Shown here: piece after piece, positions 52,874-62,988 of the stretch | Position numbering within the stretch: the first letter of the stretch is position 1 | Layout of the letters: every line of letters begins with the position of its first letter | NCBI RefSeq assembly: GCF_012033695.1 | Contig: NZ_JAAVJI010000006.1 | Coordinates: 1 to 64,000, forward strand | Direction of reading: 5' to 3' | DNA from: Pseudomonas quercus | Lineage (GTDB): Bacteria > Pseudomonadota > Gammaproteobacteria > Pseudomonadales > Pseudomonadaceae | DNA: 64,000 bases | Notes under the pieces: generated by a model | Told to the model about the DNA's origin: nothing | What the model saw: only the letters and a program-made list of their open reading frames with translations | The model's database searches: none | Translations under genes and position numbers: made by a program

Positions 52874-54217
52874 CTACAACGCTTCCAGCGTGTCCATCAG
52901 TACCTTCACCTTGATCAGCGACTCCTGATACTCGTCCTCGGCGCGGGAGTCCATGACCACGGCGCCTCCGCCCCAGCAGGCGATATGCTCGTTTTCAACG
53001 AGCAGGGTGCGGATGGCAATGGAGCTGTCCAGGTGGCCACGCACATCCAGGTACAGGAACGCGCCACAATAGATGGCGCGGCGGTGGGCTTCGAGCTCAT
53101 CGATGATTTCCATGGCCCGGATCTTAGGGGCACCTGTTATGGACCCTCCAGGAAAGCTGCCAGCCAACAGGTCCAGCGCATCCTTGCCTGGAGCCAGGCG
53201 GCCCACCACGCTGCTGACCAAGTGGTGAACATTGGGGTAGGACTCCAGCACGAACAGCTCGGGCACCTGCACGCTGCCGGTGGCGCAGGTACGTCCCAGG
53301 TCATTGCGCAGCAGGTCCACGATCATCAGGTTTTCGGCTCGGTCCTTCTCGCTGGCCAGCAGCGCAGTGGCCTCTGCCGCATCTGCCTGAGGTTGTGCGC
53401 GGCGAGGGCGGGTGCCCTTGATAGGCCGGGTTTCTACAGCCCCATTGCGCACCTGCACGAAACGTTCAGGGGAGTGGCTGAGGAGGGTGGTACTGGCGTT
53501 GACCTGCATGAAAGCCGAATAGGGTGTGGGGCAGGCGCTGCGCAAAGCCTGGTAAGCCGCCCAAGGATCGCCCTCGCAGCGGCCGGCGAAGCGCCGCGTG
53601 AGGTTGACCTGATAGGTGTCGCCCGCACGGATGTAAGCCTGCACCTTGTCGAACGCTAGCTGGTAGGCGGGCTTGCCAAGTTCGTTGGCAAAGGGGGAGG
53701 TCATGTGAAACGGTTTGGCCAGGGAAGGCGACGGTGTTTCGAACAGTGCAGTCAGCCGCTGCCGTTCGCTAACAGGCAGCGTGGGGTGCAGCACCAGCCA
53801 GGTGCAATGTTGCACATGATCGCTGACCACAGCCCAGCCATAGAGCCCAAGCTGAGCATCGGGTAGCGTGAAGTCCTTGGGTGGCCCCTCGCCGAACTGC
53901 TCGAAACGGCGACCCAGGTCATAGGCCATAAAGCCGATAAGGCCGCCAGCGAAGGGCAGATCGCAGCCGTCTGGCAGGGTCGCACTGCCCAGCCGGGCAA
54001 GGGCAGCCCTCAACCGCTGAAAATAGGCACTACCTGTTTCTTGGGCGGTGGGTGCAAGGGTTTCCAGTGGCCAGGCGCTCAACAGGTCGAACCGGCCTCG
54101 TTCAGCGCCGGGCTTTGCGCTATCCAGCAGAACAGCGCCTGGCGCTTCTCTTAGGTACGCAAAGTAATAAGCCGGGTTGGCATGGTAAGGCAGAGGGTGC
54201 AGGCTGCAACTGGGCAT
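52874..54217 (-). CDS. pabB: PabB, aminodeoxychorismate synthase component I (447 aa)
   Basis: The start is set at ATG 54217, two codons inside a TTG-initiated frame. The chorismate-binding fold is recognised by the motifs YQVNLTRRFAG, HSPERFVQVRNG, TRPIKGTRPRR, LLRNDLGRTC, SFPGGSITGAPKIRAMEI and RAIYCGAFLYLD. The PGGSITGAPK box is the PabB type with catalytic Lys upstream. It makes 4-amino-4-deoxychorismate for folate with a glutaminase encoded elsewhere. Length is as expected. Confidence 0.9.
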   Translation of the reverse strand: MPSCSLHPLPYHANPAYYFAYLREAPGAVLLDSAKPGAERGRFDLLSAWPLETLAPTAQETGSAYFQRLRAALARLGSATLPDGCDLPFAGGLIGFMAYDLGRRFEQFGEGPPKDFTLPDAQLGLYGWAVVSDHVQHCTWLVLHPTLPVSERQRLTALFETPSPSLAKPFHMTSPFANELGKPAYQLAFDKVQAYIRAGDTYQVNLTRRFAGRCEGDPWAAYQALRSACPTPYSAFMQVNASTTLLSHSPERFVQVRNGAVETRPIKGTRPRRAQPQADAAEATALLASEKDRAENLMIVDLLRNDLGRTCATGSVQVPELFVLESYPNVHHLVSSVVGRLAPGKDALDLLAGSFPGGSITGAPKIRAMEIIDELEAHRRAIYCGAFLYLDVRGHLDSSIAIRTLLVENEHIACWGGGAVVMDSRAEDEYQESLIKVKVLMDTLEAL

Positions 54218-54280
54218 GGGCAATCAGCGGTTAAGCAGGGGCGCCGATTGTAGAGCCTGGGCCCGCAGGCCTCCAGCCCT

Positions 54281-55258
54281 TCATGGTTTCACGTGCCCAA
54301 ACGCTGCCTGGGCAAAGCGGGCACGGGCTTCTGGTGTTTCGCTGCGCTCCTCGGCGGCCAACGTGGCCAGATGAGCCTCGACCGCTGACGTGCGGTGCGC
54401 CAGGCCACAATCGTTGGCGATCTGGATGTTCAAGCCTGGGCGGGCGTTGAGTTCAAGAATCAGTGGCCCCTTGTGCTGGTCCAGCACCATGTCCACTCCG
54501 ATATACCCCAGCCCACACAGCTCATAGCAGCTGGCTGCCAAGTTCATGAAGCCGTCCCAGTAGGGCAGTTGTACCCCTTGCACGTCGTTGGTGGTGTCTG
54601 GGTGCTTTCGAATGATGCTGTTGAGCCAGGTGCCCTGCAGGGTAATGCCTGTGGCCAGGTCCACGCCTACGCCGATGGCGCCCTGGTGCAGGTTCGCCTT
54701 GCCGTTGGACTGCCGTGTGGGAAGGCGAACCATGGCCATTACCGGGTAACCCATCAGCACGATGATGCGAATATCGGGTACACCTTCGTAGCTGATGCTT
54801 TTGAAGATAGGGTCTGGCGTGACTCGGTATTCGATCAGCGCACGATCACGGTGCCCGCCCAGGGAATACAGGCCGGTGAGGATGCTGGAGAGCTGGTATT
54901 CGATTTCCGAGCGGCTGACGATTTTGCCGGACACGGTGCGGAACCTGTCCTCGAAGCGATCACCGATCACCAGAATGCCGTCGCCCCCCGCACCCTGGGC
55001 TGGCTTGATGACGAAATCCGGGCGGTCCCCGACGATCTGGTCCAGCCGTTCGATCTCCTTCTCGGTGGAAATGACCCCATACAGTTCAGGTACCTGAATA
55101 CCTGCCGCGATGGCCCGTTCCTTGGTGATGATCTTGTCATCCACAATAGGGTACAGGCGCCGGTTGTTGTACTTGAGCACGTAGTCGGCATTGCGCTGGT
55201 TGATGCCCATGATGCCCCGCGCATGCAGGGCTTTCCACGTTTTGAGGAGCCCCAGCAT
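54281..55258 (-). CDS. RimK-related alpha-L-glutamate ligase-like protein (325 aa)
   Basis: The start is taken at ATG 55258, which overlaps the stop of the preceding gene (TGATG); the longer frame has no support. The ATP-grasp fold shows in MGINQRNADYVLKYNNRRLY, DFVIKPAQGAGGDGILVI, LIEYRVTPDPIFKS and LILELNARPGLNIQIAN (metal-binding Glu/Asn). Relatives ligate glutamate to amines or peptides. It is the last of three coupled genes with an inactive-transglutaminase membrane protein and a retropepsin-like protein, a set associated with osmotic tolerance in Pseudomonas. Confidence 0.85.
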   Translation of the reverse strand: MLGLLKTWKALHARGIMGINQRNADYVLKYNNRRLYPIVDDKIITKERAIAAGIQVPELYGVISTEKEIERLDQIVGDRPDFVIKPAQGAGGDGILVIGDRFEDRFRTVSGKIVSRSEIEYQLSSILTGLYSLGGHRDRALIEYRVTPDPIFKSISYEGVPDIRIIVLMGYPVMAMVRLPTRQSNGKANLHQGAIGVGVDLATGITLQGTWLNSIIRKHPDTTNDVQGVQLPYWDGFMNLAASCYELCGLGYIGVDMVLDQHKGPLILELNARPGLNIQIANDCGLAHRTSAVEAHLATLAAEERSETPEARARFAQAAFGHVKP

Positions 55259-56799
55259 CAGGCGTCTGTCTCCTGGCCTTTCACGAAGGCCTTGAAGCGC
55301 AGCAGCTCGGTCAGGCGATAGCCCCGGTAGCGGCCCATGGCAAGCATGAAGGCTACCAGCACCAGCAGCACGGCTGGGAAGGTGAACACGAAGTAGGTCA
55401 GCTCCGGCACGGTCATCAACAGGTGTGCCAGGGACGCTGCCAGCAAGGTGCCCGCTGCCACTTTCATGGCATGGGTGCCGCCGCGTTCCTCCCAACTGAT
55501 GGACAGCCGCTCGATGGTCATGGTGAGGATCACCATGGGGAACAGCGCTACCGACAGCCCGCGTTCCAGGCCCAGCTTGTGACTGAGCAGGCTGATGGCT
55601 GCGATCAGTACCACCACGAAGGTAAGGACCACGGACAGGCGCGGCAGCATTTGCAGCTTGAGGTGTTCCAGGTAGGAGCGCAGTGACAGCCCCAGGGCCG
55701 TGATCAGGGTGAACAGCACGATCCCGTAGCCCAGCTGGGTTTCCCGGAACGCCAGGGCAATCAGCACGGGGGTGAAGGTGCCTAGGGTCTGCAGGCCGAT
55801 CAGGTTGCGCAGGATAAGAATGACCAGCACGCCGATGGGGATCATCACCATCACCATGAAGGTTTGCTGGGTTTGCAGCGGCAGCCCGTACAGGGAGTAT
55901 TCGAGGAAGTCTGCGTCTGTGCTGGCATCGGTCAGCTTGGCCAGGCGAATGGCGTTCATTTCGCTGTTGTTGAGGGTGAAGGTGACGGCGATTTTCTTGC
56001 CGCCTTCGAGCGTGACCAGTGGCTCATCGCCGGTCCACCAGAGCAGACGGTCGGCAGGCATGCCCTGTTCGCCGGTCTCCGGGTTGAAGTACAGCCACTT
56101 GGTACCGTTGAAGCTACGCAGCCATAGCTCAGGCGTTTGCGGCTGGTCGGCTACCAGCCGCAGGGTATGGGCGCGCTCCATGGGCACATGGGCAATGGAC
56201 AGCAGCAGGTCGATTACGCCGGCTTTGTGCTGCGGGGAAGGGTCCCCCGCCAGCAGCAGTTTCACGTTGTCGTCGGCCAGGTTGTTCACCCGGCGGATGG
56301 TTTCGCTGATGAAGGTTTCCACGTCCGCCGAATGCTGGCGAATGGGCGCCAGCAAGGCTTCGGCGGCAATCTTTTCAGGGCCTTCCAGCACCAGGCTGTC
56401 CCGGAAGATGGGACCCTTTACCTTGGCCTTGTTATCGCTGTAGCGCTTGGTCAGGACCAGCCGGTAATACAGGGTCTGGTTGCCCGAGACCCGCCGGGAA
56501 GACCAGGTGACCTTGCGGTTGTTGTCGATGCGGTTGACGCTTACGCCGTAATTGTTGGAGATGAAGCTTTCGTTCAGGCTCACGTAGTCGCTGGTGAGCG
56601 GCGGCACGAACATCTGCACTTTTACCGGCGCTTTGGGCGTGGGCATGAACTCGACCTTGGCATCGATGTTCCACAGGTCATCGGTTTCGTCCTCGGACAC
56701 CGGAATGCCCAGCGCGAAGATCTGGTAGCCCGTGATACCGGCGCCCAGCAACAGCAGGATCAGGATAAGCAGCTTGAGGTGGAGGGTCAGGGAACGCAT
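55258..56799 (-). CDS. Inactive transglutaminase fused to seven TM helices (513 aa)
   Basis: One N-terminal helix (LLILILLLLGAGITGYQIF) anchors a periplasmic domain of about 290 residues related to transglutaminases without the catalytic Cys. From about residue 315 there are seven hydrophobic helices (FMVMVMIPIGVLVILILRNL, LSVVLTFVVVLIAAISLL, FPAVLLVLVAFMLAM among them). It overlaps the ligase start and begins five bases after the end of the retropepsin-like gene, so the three form an operon. It probably holds the complex in the inner membrane. Confidence 0.9.
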   Translation of the reverse strand: MRSLTLHLKLLILILLLLGAGITGYQIFALGIPVSEDETDDLWNIDAKVEFMPTPKAPVKVQMFVPPLTSDYVSLNESFISNNYGVSVNRIDNNRKVTWSSRRVSGNQTLYYRLVLTKRYSDNKAKVKGPIFRDSLVLEGPEKIAAEALLAPIRQHSADVETFISETIRRVNNLADDNVKLLLAGDPSPQHKAGVIDLLLSIAHVPMERAHTLRLVADQPQTPELWLRSFNGTKWLYFNPETGEQGMPADRLLWWTGDEPLVTLEGGKKIAVTFTLNNSEMNAIRLAKLTDASTDADFLEYSLYGLPLQTQQTFMVMVMIPIGVLVILILRNLIGLQTLGTFTPVLIALAFRETQLGYGIVLFTLITALGLSLRSYLEHLKLQMLPRLSVVLTFVVVLIAAISLLSHKLGLERGLSVALFPMVILTMTIERLSISWEERGGTHAMKVAAGTLLAASLAHLLMTVPELTYFVFTFPAVLLVLVAFMLAMGRYRGYRLTELLRFKAFVKGQETDA

Positions 56800-56804
56800 T
56801 CAGG

Positions 56805-57341
56805 CTACTCGGCGTTGGACGCTTGTGGGGCGCAGGCGGGCTTGCCGGCGGTGTATTTCAAGGCAGGGTCCACCAGCGCGTCGAACCGCACCAGGGCTTC
56901 GGAGCCTACCAGCAAGGGATACTGAAAGGCGCTGCGATCGGTGAGGTTGACGTCGATGCGGCGCAGTGCCTTGCCAATGCAGACATTCAAGGCGATGACC
57001 GGGCGCGCGGTGTAGTGTTTGCCACCCTCGGGGTCATAGTCCCCAGCACGGCGCTTGATGCGGCTCACGCGCTCCAGCGGGCGTTCGATAGGGTGCTGAT
57101 GGGCATCGTCGATGGCCAGGTAGAACCGCACCCAGGATTCGCCCTTGCGCTTGAACCGCTTGATGTCACGGGCACTGAGCGAAGCGGTGATCGCCCCTGT
57201 GTCCAGTTTGGCAGCCACTTCCAGGTCGATTTCGTCCAGCCGGGCATATTCGTTCAAGCCGTAGGCCGTTTTTTCAGAGGCCAGGCTCAGGCCCGGGACC
57301 AGCAGCAAGCCGAGCAGGGAGGGGAATCTGGGTGTTCTCAT
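56805..57341 (-). CDS. Periplasmic retropepsin-like (ATP-dependent zinc protease family) protein (178 aa)
   Basis: The start at ATG 57341 gives a signal peptide (SLLGLLLVPGLSLAS). The aspartic-protease motif AKLDTGAITASLSA (DTG) and a later PLLVGSEALVRFDALVDP match the RimB/retropepsin-like family often labelled ATP-dependent zinc protease. The family pairs with RimK-like ligases, and the ligase of this type lies two genes downstream. Its likely target is a glutamate-tagged product or cell-wall peptide, which is inference. Confidence 0.85.
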   Translation of the reverse strand: MRTPRFPSLLGLLLVPGLSLASEKTAYGLNEYARLDEIDLEVAAKLDTGAITASLSARDIKRFKRKGESWVRFYLAIDDAHQHPIERPLERVSRIKRRAGDYDPEGGKHYTARPVIALNVCIGKALRRIDVNLTDRSAFQYPLLVGSEALVRFDALVDPALKYTAGKPACAPQASNAE

Positions 57342-57483
57342 GAGACCTGGGCAGTGGCGGGGCGAGGTAGAAGCGAACGCCCAGATAGCAACCTCTGGGG
57401 CGGTGCATTCTAGCACGATGCTTTCATGGCGCCAGTGAAGCTGGTCTGTGGGTTGATACCCATACTGTTACAGAGTTTTTATC

Positions 57484-57495
57484 ATTGTCGACAAT
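57484..57495. promoter_or_regulatory. Palindromic GntR-type operator upstream of the prp operon
   Basis: ATTGTCGACAAT is a perfect 12-bp palindrome of the kind bound by FadR-subfamily GntR regulators. A second near-copy, GTGTCGACAAT (57548-57558), ends one base before the regulator start codon. Two sites spaced about 63 bases apart suggest autoregulation. Confidence 0.7.
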
Positions 57496-57558
57496 CCATT
57501 TGACACTGAGCGCTGTGTTGCTGATTATTTGGGTAATAGCAGGCAGGGTGTCGACAAT

Positions 57559-58278
57559 ATGCAGGTTGCTCAAGGTCTGGATAACAGGGCTGAGGTAGAT
57601 TCTGAAACCATTGCCGAGTCAGTATTCAGGCGCATTCAGGCCGCCATCGTAAGGGGCGACATCGCGCCTGGCAGCAAAATCTCTGAGCCGGAGCTGGCCC
57701 GTACTTATGGCGTCAGCCGCGGGCCGCTGCGCGAAGCCATCCATCGGTTGGAAGGCCAGCGCCTGCTGGTGCGCATTCCCCATGTAGGCGCCCGGGTTGT
57801 GTCCCTGAGCCAGGCCGAGCTGATAGAACTGTATGACATTCGAGAGTCCCTGGAAGGCATGGCCTGCCGGCTGGCGGCAGCACGCATGACCGCTGCGGAG
57901 GTGGATGAGCTGCGCCGAGTGCTGGACACCCATGAGCGCGACGCCGGGTTTCAGGCCGGTGTGGGCTACTACCAGCAGGAGGGCGACTTCGACTTCCACT
58001 ACCGCATCATCCAAGGCAGCGGTAACCGCACCCTGGCCCAGTTGCTGTGTGGCGAGCTGTACCAATTGGTGCGCATGTACCGTATCCGTTTCTCCACCAC
58101 ACCTAATCGCCCCCGCCAAGCATTTGCCGAACACCACCGCATCCTGGACGCCATCGCTGACCGGGACGGTGAGCTGGCCGAGCTTTTGATGCGCCGCCAT
58201 ATTGCCGGCTCCCGGCGCAATGTGGAGCAGCACATGGCCGGGAGCGTGCACGAACAAACACAACGAGGTGAGCCATGA
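57559..58278 (+). CDS. GntR/FadR-family regulator of the prp operon (239 aa)
   Basis: The start at ATG 57559 ([14 protein letters not shown]) follows AGGG. The N-terminal winged helix ([40 protein letters not shown]) and C-terminal FCD ligand domain ([30 protein letters not shown], with metal-binding His/Asp) define the class. Its stop overlaps the prpB start (ATGA), so it is the first gene of the operon and probably represses it until 2-methylcitrate or a related acid accumulates. Confidence 0.9.
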   Translation: MQVAQGLDNRAEVDSETIAESVFRRIQAAIVRGDIAPGSKISEPELARTYGVSRGPLREAIHRLEGQRLLVRIPHVGARVVSLSQAELIELYDIRESLEGMACRLAAARMTAAEVDELRRVLDTHERDAGFQAGVGYYQQEGDFDFHYRIIQGSGNRTLAQLLCGELYQLVRMYRIRFSTTPNRPRQAFAEHHRILDAIADRDGELAELLMRRHIAGSRRNVEQHMAGSVHEQTQRGEP

Positions 58279-59162
58279 CCCAGCACAGTACCCCCGGCCA
58301 GCGTTTTCGCGACGCCTTGGCCAGTGAACACCCTCTGCAAGTGGTGGGTGCTATCAATGCCAACCATGCCTTGCTGGCACAGCGGGCCGGTTTCAAAGCC
58401 ATTTACCTGTCTGGCGGTGGCGTAGCGGCAGGGTCCCTCGGGCTGCCGGACCTGGGCATCAGCAACCTGGATGACGTGCTCACGGATGTGCGCCGCATCA
58501 CCGATGTCTGTGAATTGCCGCTGCTGGTGGACGTGGACACTGGCTTCGGGTCTTCGGCCTTCAACGTAGCCCGCACCGTGCGGACCATGATCAAGTTCGG
58601 TGCGGCCGCGTTGCACATCGAGGACCAGGTCGGGGCCAAGCGCTGTGGTCATCGCCCCAACAAGGAAATTGTGACCCTGGGCGAGATGGTGGACCGCATC
58701 AAGGCGGCCGTGGACGCCCGAGCCGACCCCAGTTTCGTGATCATGGCCCGCACCGACGCGCTGGCCGTTGAAGGGTTGAATGCCGCCCTGGACCGGGCCC
58801 AGGCCTGCGTGGAGGCGGGCGCCGACATGGTGTTCCCTGAAGCGATCACCGAGCTGGCCATGTACAAAACGTTCGCCAGCCGGGTGAACGCGCCCATTCT
58901 GGCCAACATCACCGAATTCGGCGCCACCCCTTTGTACACCACCGAGGAGCTGGGTGCGGTGGACGTCTCGCTGGTGCTGTACCCCCTGTCGGCGTTCCGA
59001 GCCATGAACAAAGCTGCCGAGAATGTGTACGCGGCCTTGCGCCGTGACGGTACCCAGAAAAACGTGGTGGACAGCATGCAGACGCGCATGGAGCTGTACG
59101 ACGCCATCGGTTACCACGACTACGAACAGAAGCTGGATGCGCTGTTCGCGCACCAGCGCTGA
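58275..59162 (+). CDS. prpB: PrpB, 2-methylisocitrate lyase (295 aa)
   Basis: It cleaves 2-methylisocitrate to pyruvate and succinate, the final step of the methylcitrate cycle. The isocitrate-lyase superfamily motifs are [18 protein letters not shown] (metal site), [17 protein letters not shown] with the catalytic Cys in KRCGH, and [14 protein letters not shown]. The start at ATG 58275 overlaps the regulator stop. Length is normal. Confidence 0.95.
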   Translation: MTQHSTPGQRFRDALASEHPLQVVGAINANHALLAQRAGFKAIYLSGGGVAAGSLGLPDLGISNLDDVLTDVRRITDVCELPLLVDVDTGFGSSAFNVARTVRTMIKFGAAALHIEDQVGAKRCGHRPNKEIVTLGEMVDRIKAAVDARADPSFVIMARTDALAVEGLNAALDRAQACVEAGADMVFPEAITELAMYKTFASRVNAPILANITEFGATPLYTTEELGAVDVSLVLYPLSAFRAMNKAAENVYAALRRDGTQKNVVDSMQTRMELYDAIGYHDYEQKLDALFAHQR

Positions 59163-59209
59163 CAGGCGTAGCCGTTAATCCCCTAACAATTTCAAGAAGG
59201 ATTCACGCA

Positions 59210-60337
59210 ATGGCTGACGCAAAAGTATTGAGCGGTGCAGGGCTGAGGGGCCAGGTGGCAGGGCAGACGGCCTTGTCCACGGTGGGCCAGGCGGGCGCCG
59301 GGTTGACCTACCGGGGTTATGACGTAAAGGACCTGGCCGCCCAGGCCGGTTTCGAGGAAGTGGCCTACCTGCTGCTCGAAGGCGAGTTGCCGACCCAGGA
59401 ACAGTTGAACACCTACCAGGCACGCCTGCGTAGCCAGCGCGACCTGCCCCAGGCCTTGAAAGACGTGCTGGAACGCATTCCGAGCAGCGCCCACCCTATG
59501 GACGTTATGCGCACCGGCGCCTCCATGCTGGGCAACCTGGAACCGGAAGGCAGCTTCGAGCACCAGCGCAAAGCGACCGAGCGCTTGCTGGCCGCGTTCC
59601 CGGCCATCCTGTGCTACTGGTACCACTTCAGCCATAACGGCCAGCGTATCGAGTGTGCCAGCGACGAGCCCACCCTAGGGGGGCATTTCCTGCACTTGCT
59701 GCATGGAAAAGCGCCTAGCGACCTGCACCGCAAAGTGATGGATGTGTCACTGATTCTCTACGCCGAGCACGAATTCAACGCCTCTACCTTTACCGCCCGG
59801 GTATGTGCCTCAACCCTGTCGGACCTGTATTCGTGTGTAGTGGCGGCCATCGGCTCGTTGCGCGGCCCGCTGCACGGCGGGGCCAACGAAGCAGCCATGG
59901 CCATGATCGAACAGTTTTCGTCCGCTGAAGAAGCGACCGCGGGCACGTTGGCCATGCTGGCGCGCAAGGACAAGATCATGGGCTTCGGCCACGCGATCTA
60001 TAAGGACAGTGACCCGCGTAACGAGGTGATCAAGCAATGGTCGCGAACCCTGGCAGAGGCCGTGGGCGATACCGTGCTGTTCCCGGTGTCCGAAGCCATC
60101 GACAAGGTGATGTGGGACGAGAAAAAGCTGTTCCCCAACGCCGATTTCTACCATGCCTCGGCTTACCACTTCATGGGCATTCCTACCCCGTTGTTCACGC
60201 CTATCTTCGTGTGTTCACGGGTCACGGGCTGGGCTGCCCACGTGTTTGAGCAGCGTGCCAACAACCGCATCATACGCCCCAGTGCCGAGTACACGGGCGT
60301 CGAGCAGCGTGCCTTCATTCCCCTTGAACAGCGCTGA
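59210..60337 (+). CDS. prpC: PrpC, 2-methylcitrate synthase (375 aa)
   Basis: It condenses propionyl-CoA and oxaloacetate. The citrate-synthase fold is shown by QAGAGLTYRGYDVKDLA, LRGPLHGGANEAAMAMIEQF (catalytic His in HGG), IMGFGHAIYKDSDPRNEVIK (catalytic His) and YHASAYHFMGIPTPLFTPIF (Asp/His region of the methylcitrate type). It follows prpB with a 47-base gap and AAGAAGG upstream of the ATG at 59210. Confidence 0.95.
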   Translation: MADAKVLSGAGLRGQVAGQTALSTVGQAGAGLTYRGYDVKDLAAQAGFEEVAYLLLEGELPTQEQLNTYQARLRSQRDLPQALKDVLERIPSSAHPMDVMRTGASMLGNLEPEGSFEHQRKATERLLAAFPAILCYWYHFSHNGQRIECASDEPTLGGHFLHLLHGKAPSDLHRKVMDVSLILYAEHEFNASTFTARVCASTLSDLYSCVVAAIGSLRGPLHGGANEAAMAMIEQFSSAEEATAGTLAMLARKDKIMGFGHAIYKDSDPRNEVIKQWSRTLAEAVGDTVLFPVSEAIDKVMWDEKKLFPNADFYHASAYHFMGIPTPLFTPIFVCSRVTGWAAHVFEQRANNRIIRPSAEYTGVEQRAFIPLEQR

Positions 60338-60363
60338 ACTTCACTGTGACCGAGCCTGCCGCC

Positions 60364-62964
60364 ATGAATACTGAGCATTGCCTACCTCTGCCAGGCACTG
60401 GCCTGATGTATTTCGACACCCGCGCTGCCGTGGATGCCATCCAGCCAGGCGCCTACGCGCGCCTGCCCTACACCTCGCGGGTATTTGCCGAAAACCTGGT
60501 GCGCCGCTGTGACCCGGCGACCTTGCGCGCCTCACTGGTGCAGTTGATCGAGCGCAAGCGTGACCTGGACTTTCCCTGGTTCCCGGCGCGGGTGGTGTGC
60601 CACGACATCTTGGGGCAGACCGCCCTGGTAGACCTGGCGGGGCTGCGCGACGCCATTGCCGAGCGGGGTGGCGACCCGGCCCAGGTGAACCCGGTCGTAC
60701 CCACGCAACTGATCGTGGACCACTCCCTGGCTGTTGAATGCGGCGGCTACGACCCCGATGCATTTGCCAAGAACCGCGCCATCGAAGACCGTCGCAACGA
60801 AGATCGCTTCCATTTCATCGACTGGACCAAGCGTGCCTTCAAAAACGTGGACGTGATTCCACCGGGCAACGGTATTCTTCATCAGATCAACCTGGAGCGT
60901 ATGTCGCCGGTGATTCAGGTGCGTGACGGTGTGGCGTTCCCGGACACCCTGGTGGGCACCGATTCTCACACCCCCATGGTGGACGCGCTGGGGGTAATCG
61001 CCATTGGCGTGGGTGGGTTGGAAGCGGAAAGTGTGATGCTGGGGCGGGCCTCCTGGATGCGCCTGCCGGAGATCGTCGGCGTAACGCTTACCGGCCAACC
61101 GGCCCCCGGCATCACGGCTACGGATATGGTGCTGTCGCTGACCGAGTTCCTCCGCCAGCAGAAGGTAGTAGGTGCTTACCTGGAGTTCAACGGGGAGGGG
61201 GCCAGCAGCCTTACGTTGGGCGATCGGGCCACCATCGCCAACATGGCCCCGGAATATGGCGCCACAGCGGCCATGTTCGCCATTGATGAACAAACTATTG
61301 CCTACCTGCGCCTGACTGGGCGTGAGGATGAGCAGGTCGGGTTGGTTGAAACCTACGCCAAGGTCGCAGGGCTATGGGCAGCAGACCTGGCAAACGTGCA
61401 GTATGAACGGGTGTTGAGCTTTGACCTGGGCACGGTGGTACGTACCCTGGCAGGCCCTTCGAACCCGCACCGGCGCCTGCCGGTCAGTGAGCTGGCGGCC
61501 CGAGGTGTGTCTGGCGTGGTCGAAAACGAACCGGGCAAGTTGCCGGACGGCGCAGTGATCATTGCGGCCATTACCAGCTGCACCAACACCAACAACCCTC
61601 GCAACATGGTGGCGGCAGGGTTGCTGGCCCGCAACGCCAATCGCCTGGGCCTGGCGCGCAAACCGTGGGTGAAAACCTCTCTGGCGCCGGGTTCCAAAAC
61701 CGTGGCGCTGTACCTGGAAGAGGGGCAGTTGCTGCCGGAACTGGAGGCGCTGGGGTTTGGGGTGGTGGCCTTTGCCTGTACCACCTGCAACGGCATGTCC
61801 GGGGCGCTGGACCCGGCTATCCAGCAGGAAATCATCGATCGAGACCTGTATGCCACGGCAGTGCTGTCTGGCAACCGCAATTTCGACGGGCGCATTCACC
61901 CTTACGCGCGCCAGGCGTTTCTCGCCTCACCGCCCTTGGTGGTGGCCTATGCCATTGCTGGGACCATTCGCTTCGACATCGAGAAAGACGTGCTGGGCCT
62001 TGGCCCGGATGGCCAGGAAATACGCCTCAAAGACCTGTGGCCCAGCGACGAGGAAATCGACGCGGTGGTACAGGCTTCGGTCAAACCTGAACAGTTCCGC
62101 CGCGTGTACATTCCCATGTTTGCGGTGCAGCCGGGCAGCACCGAGCAGGTCAGCGCGCTCTACCCATGGCGGTCGCAAAGCACATACATTCGCCGCCCGC
62201 CGTACTGGGAGGGCGCATTGGCCGGCGCACGCAGCCTGACCGGCATGCGCCCGCTGGCCCTGCTGGGGGACAACATCACCACTGACCACCTGTCACCGTC
62301 CAATGCCATTCTGCTGGACTCGGCCGCTGGCGAGTACCTGGCCGCCATGGGCCTGCCCGAAGAAGACTTCAACTCCTACGCCACCCACCGCGGCGACCAC
62401 CTCACCGCGCAGCGTGCAACCTTTGCCAACCCCAAGCTGTACAACGAAATGGTGCGCGACCTGGCCGGTGAAGTGAAGCAAGGCTCGTTGGCGCGCGTGG
62501 AGCCCGAGGGGCAGACGATGCGCATGTGGGAGGCCATTGAAACCTACCTGCAGCGCAAACAGCCGCTGATCATCGTGGCAGGTGCAGACTATGGCCAGGG
62601 CTCGTCGCGGGACTGGGCCGCCAAGGGTGTTCGCCTGGCTGGCGTGGAAGTGATCGTGGCCGAAGGGTTCGAGCGCATCCACCGTACCAACCTCATTGGC
62701 ATGGGCGTGCTCCCGCTGGAGTTCCTGAACGGTACTACCCGCCTCACCTTGGGCCTGGATGGCACCGAAACCTACGACGTGACCGGTACCCGTACGCCCC
62801 GTGCGTTACTGCTGCTGGTGATTCACCGCCGTAACGGTGAGCGCGTGGAAGTGCCTGTGGTGTGCAGGTTGGACACGGCCGAAGAGGTCTCTATCTATGA
62901 GGCCGGTGGGGTGCTGCAACGGTTTGCCAACGATTTTCTCGATGCTACCACCGCGGCGGCCTGA
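60364..62964 (+). CDS. acnD: AcnD, Fe/S-dependent 2-methylcitrate dehydratase (866 aa)
   Basis: The aconitase-like enzyme dehydrates 2-methylcitrate to 2-methylaconitate. The start at ATG 60364 (MNTEHCLPLPGTGLMYFDTR) is chosen by similarity; a GTG 18 bases earlier is possible. Cluster cysteines lie in ITSCTNTNNPRNM and FACTTCNGMSGAL, and the swivel domain has GADYGQGSSRDWAAKG. The AcnD-PrpF version replaces PrpD in these bacteria, so PrpF is required and is encoded next. Confidence 0.95.
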   Translation: MNTEHCLPLPGTGLMYFDTRAAVDAIQPGAYARLPYTSRVFAENLVRRCDPATLRASLVQLIERKRDLDFPWFPARVVCHDILGQTALVDLAGLRDAIAERGGDPAQVNPVVPTQLIVDHSLAVECGGYDPDAFAKNRAIEDRRNEDRFHFIDWTKRAFKNVDVIPPGNGILHQINLERMSPVIQVRDGVAFPDTLVGTDSHTPMVDALGVIAIGVGGLEAESVMLGRASWMRLPEIVGVTLTGQPAPGITATDMVLSLTEFLRQQKVVGAYLEFNGEGASSLTLGDRATIANMAPEYGATAAMFAIDEQTIAYLRLTGREDEQVGLVETYAKVAGLWAADLANVQYERVLSFDLGTVVRTLAGPSNPHRRLPVSELAARGVSGVVENEPGKLPDGAVIIAAITSCTNTNNPRNMVAAGLLARNANRLGLARKPWVKTSLAPGSKTVALYLEEGQLLPELEALGFGVVAFACTTCNGMSGALDPAIQQEIIDRDLYATAVLSGNRNFDGRIHPYARQAFLASPPLVVAYAIAGTIRFDIEKDVLGLGPDGQEIRLKDLWPSDEEIDAVVQASVKPEQFRRVYIPMFAVQPGSTEQVSALYPWRSQSTYIRRPPYWEGALAGARSLTGMRPLALLGDNITTDHLSPSNAILLDSAAGEYLAAMGLPEEDFNSYATHRGDHLTAQRATFANPKLYNEMVRDLAGEVKQGSLARVEPEGQTMRMWEAIETYLQRKQPLIIVAGADYGQGSSRDWAAKGVRLAGVEVIVAEGFERIHRTNLIGMGVLPLEFLNGTTRLTLGLDGTETYDVTGTRTPRALLLLVIHRRNGERVEVPVVCRLDTAEEVSIYEAGGVLQRFANDFLDATTAAA

Positions 62965-62988
62965 GCCGCCTTTGCTGAGGATGTTCAC

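Noticed and set aside
57999..59153. 384-aa open frame on the minus strand
   Set aside because: Antisense to the GntR regulator and prpB, which have clear motifs; a composition artefact of high GC.
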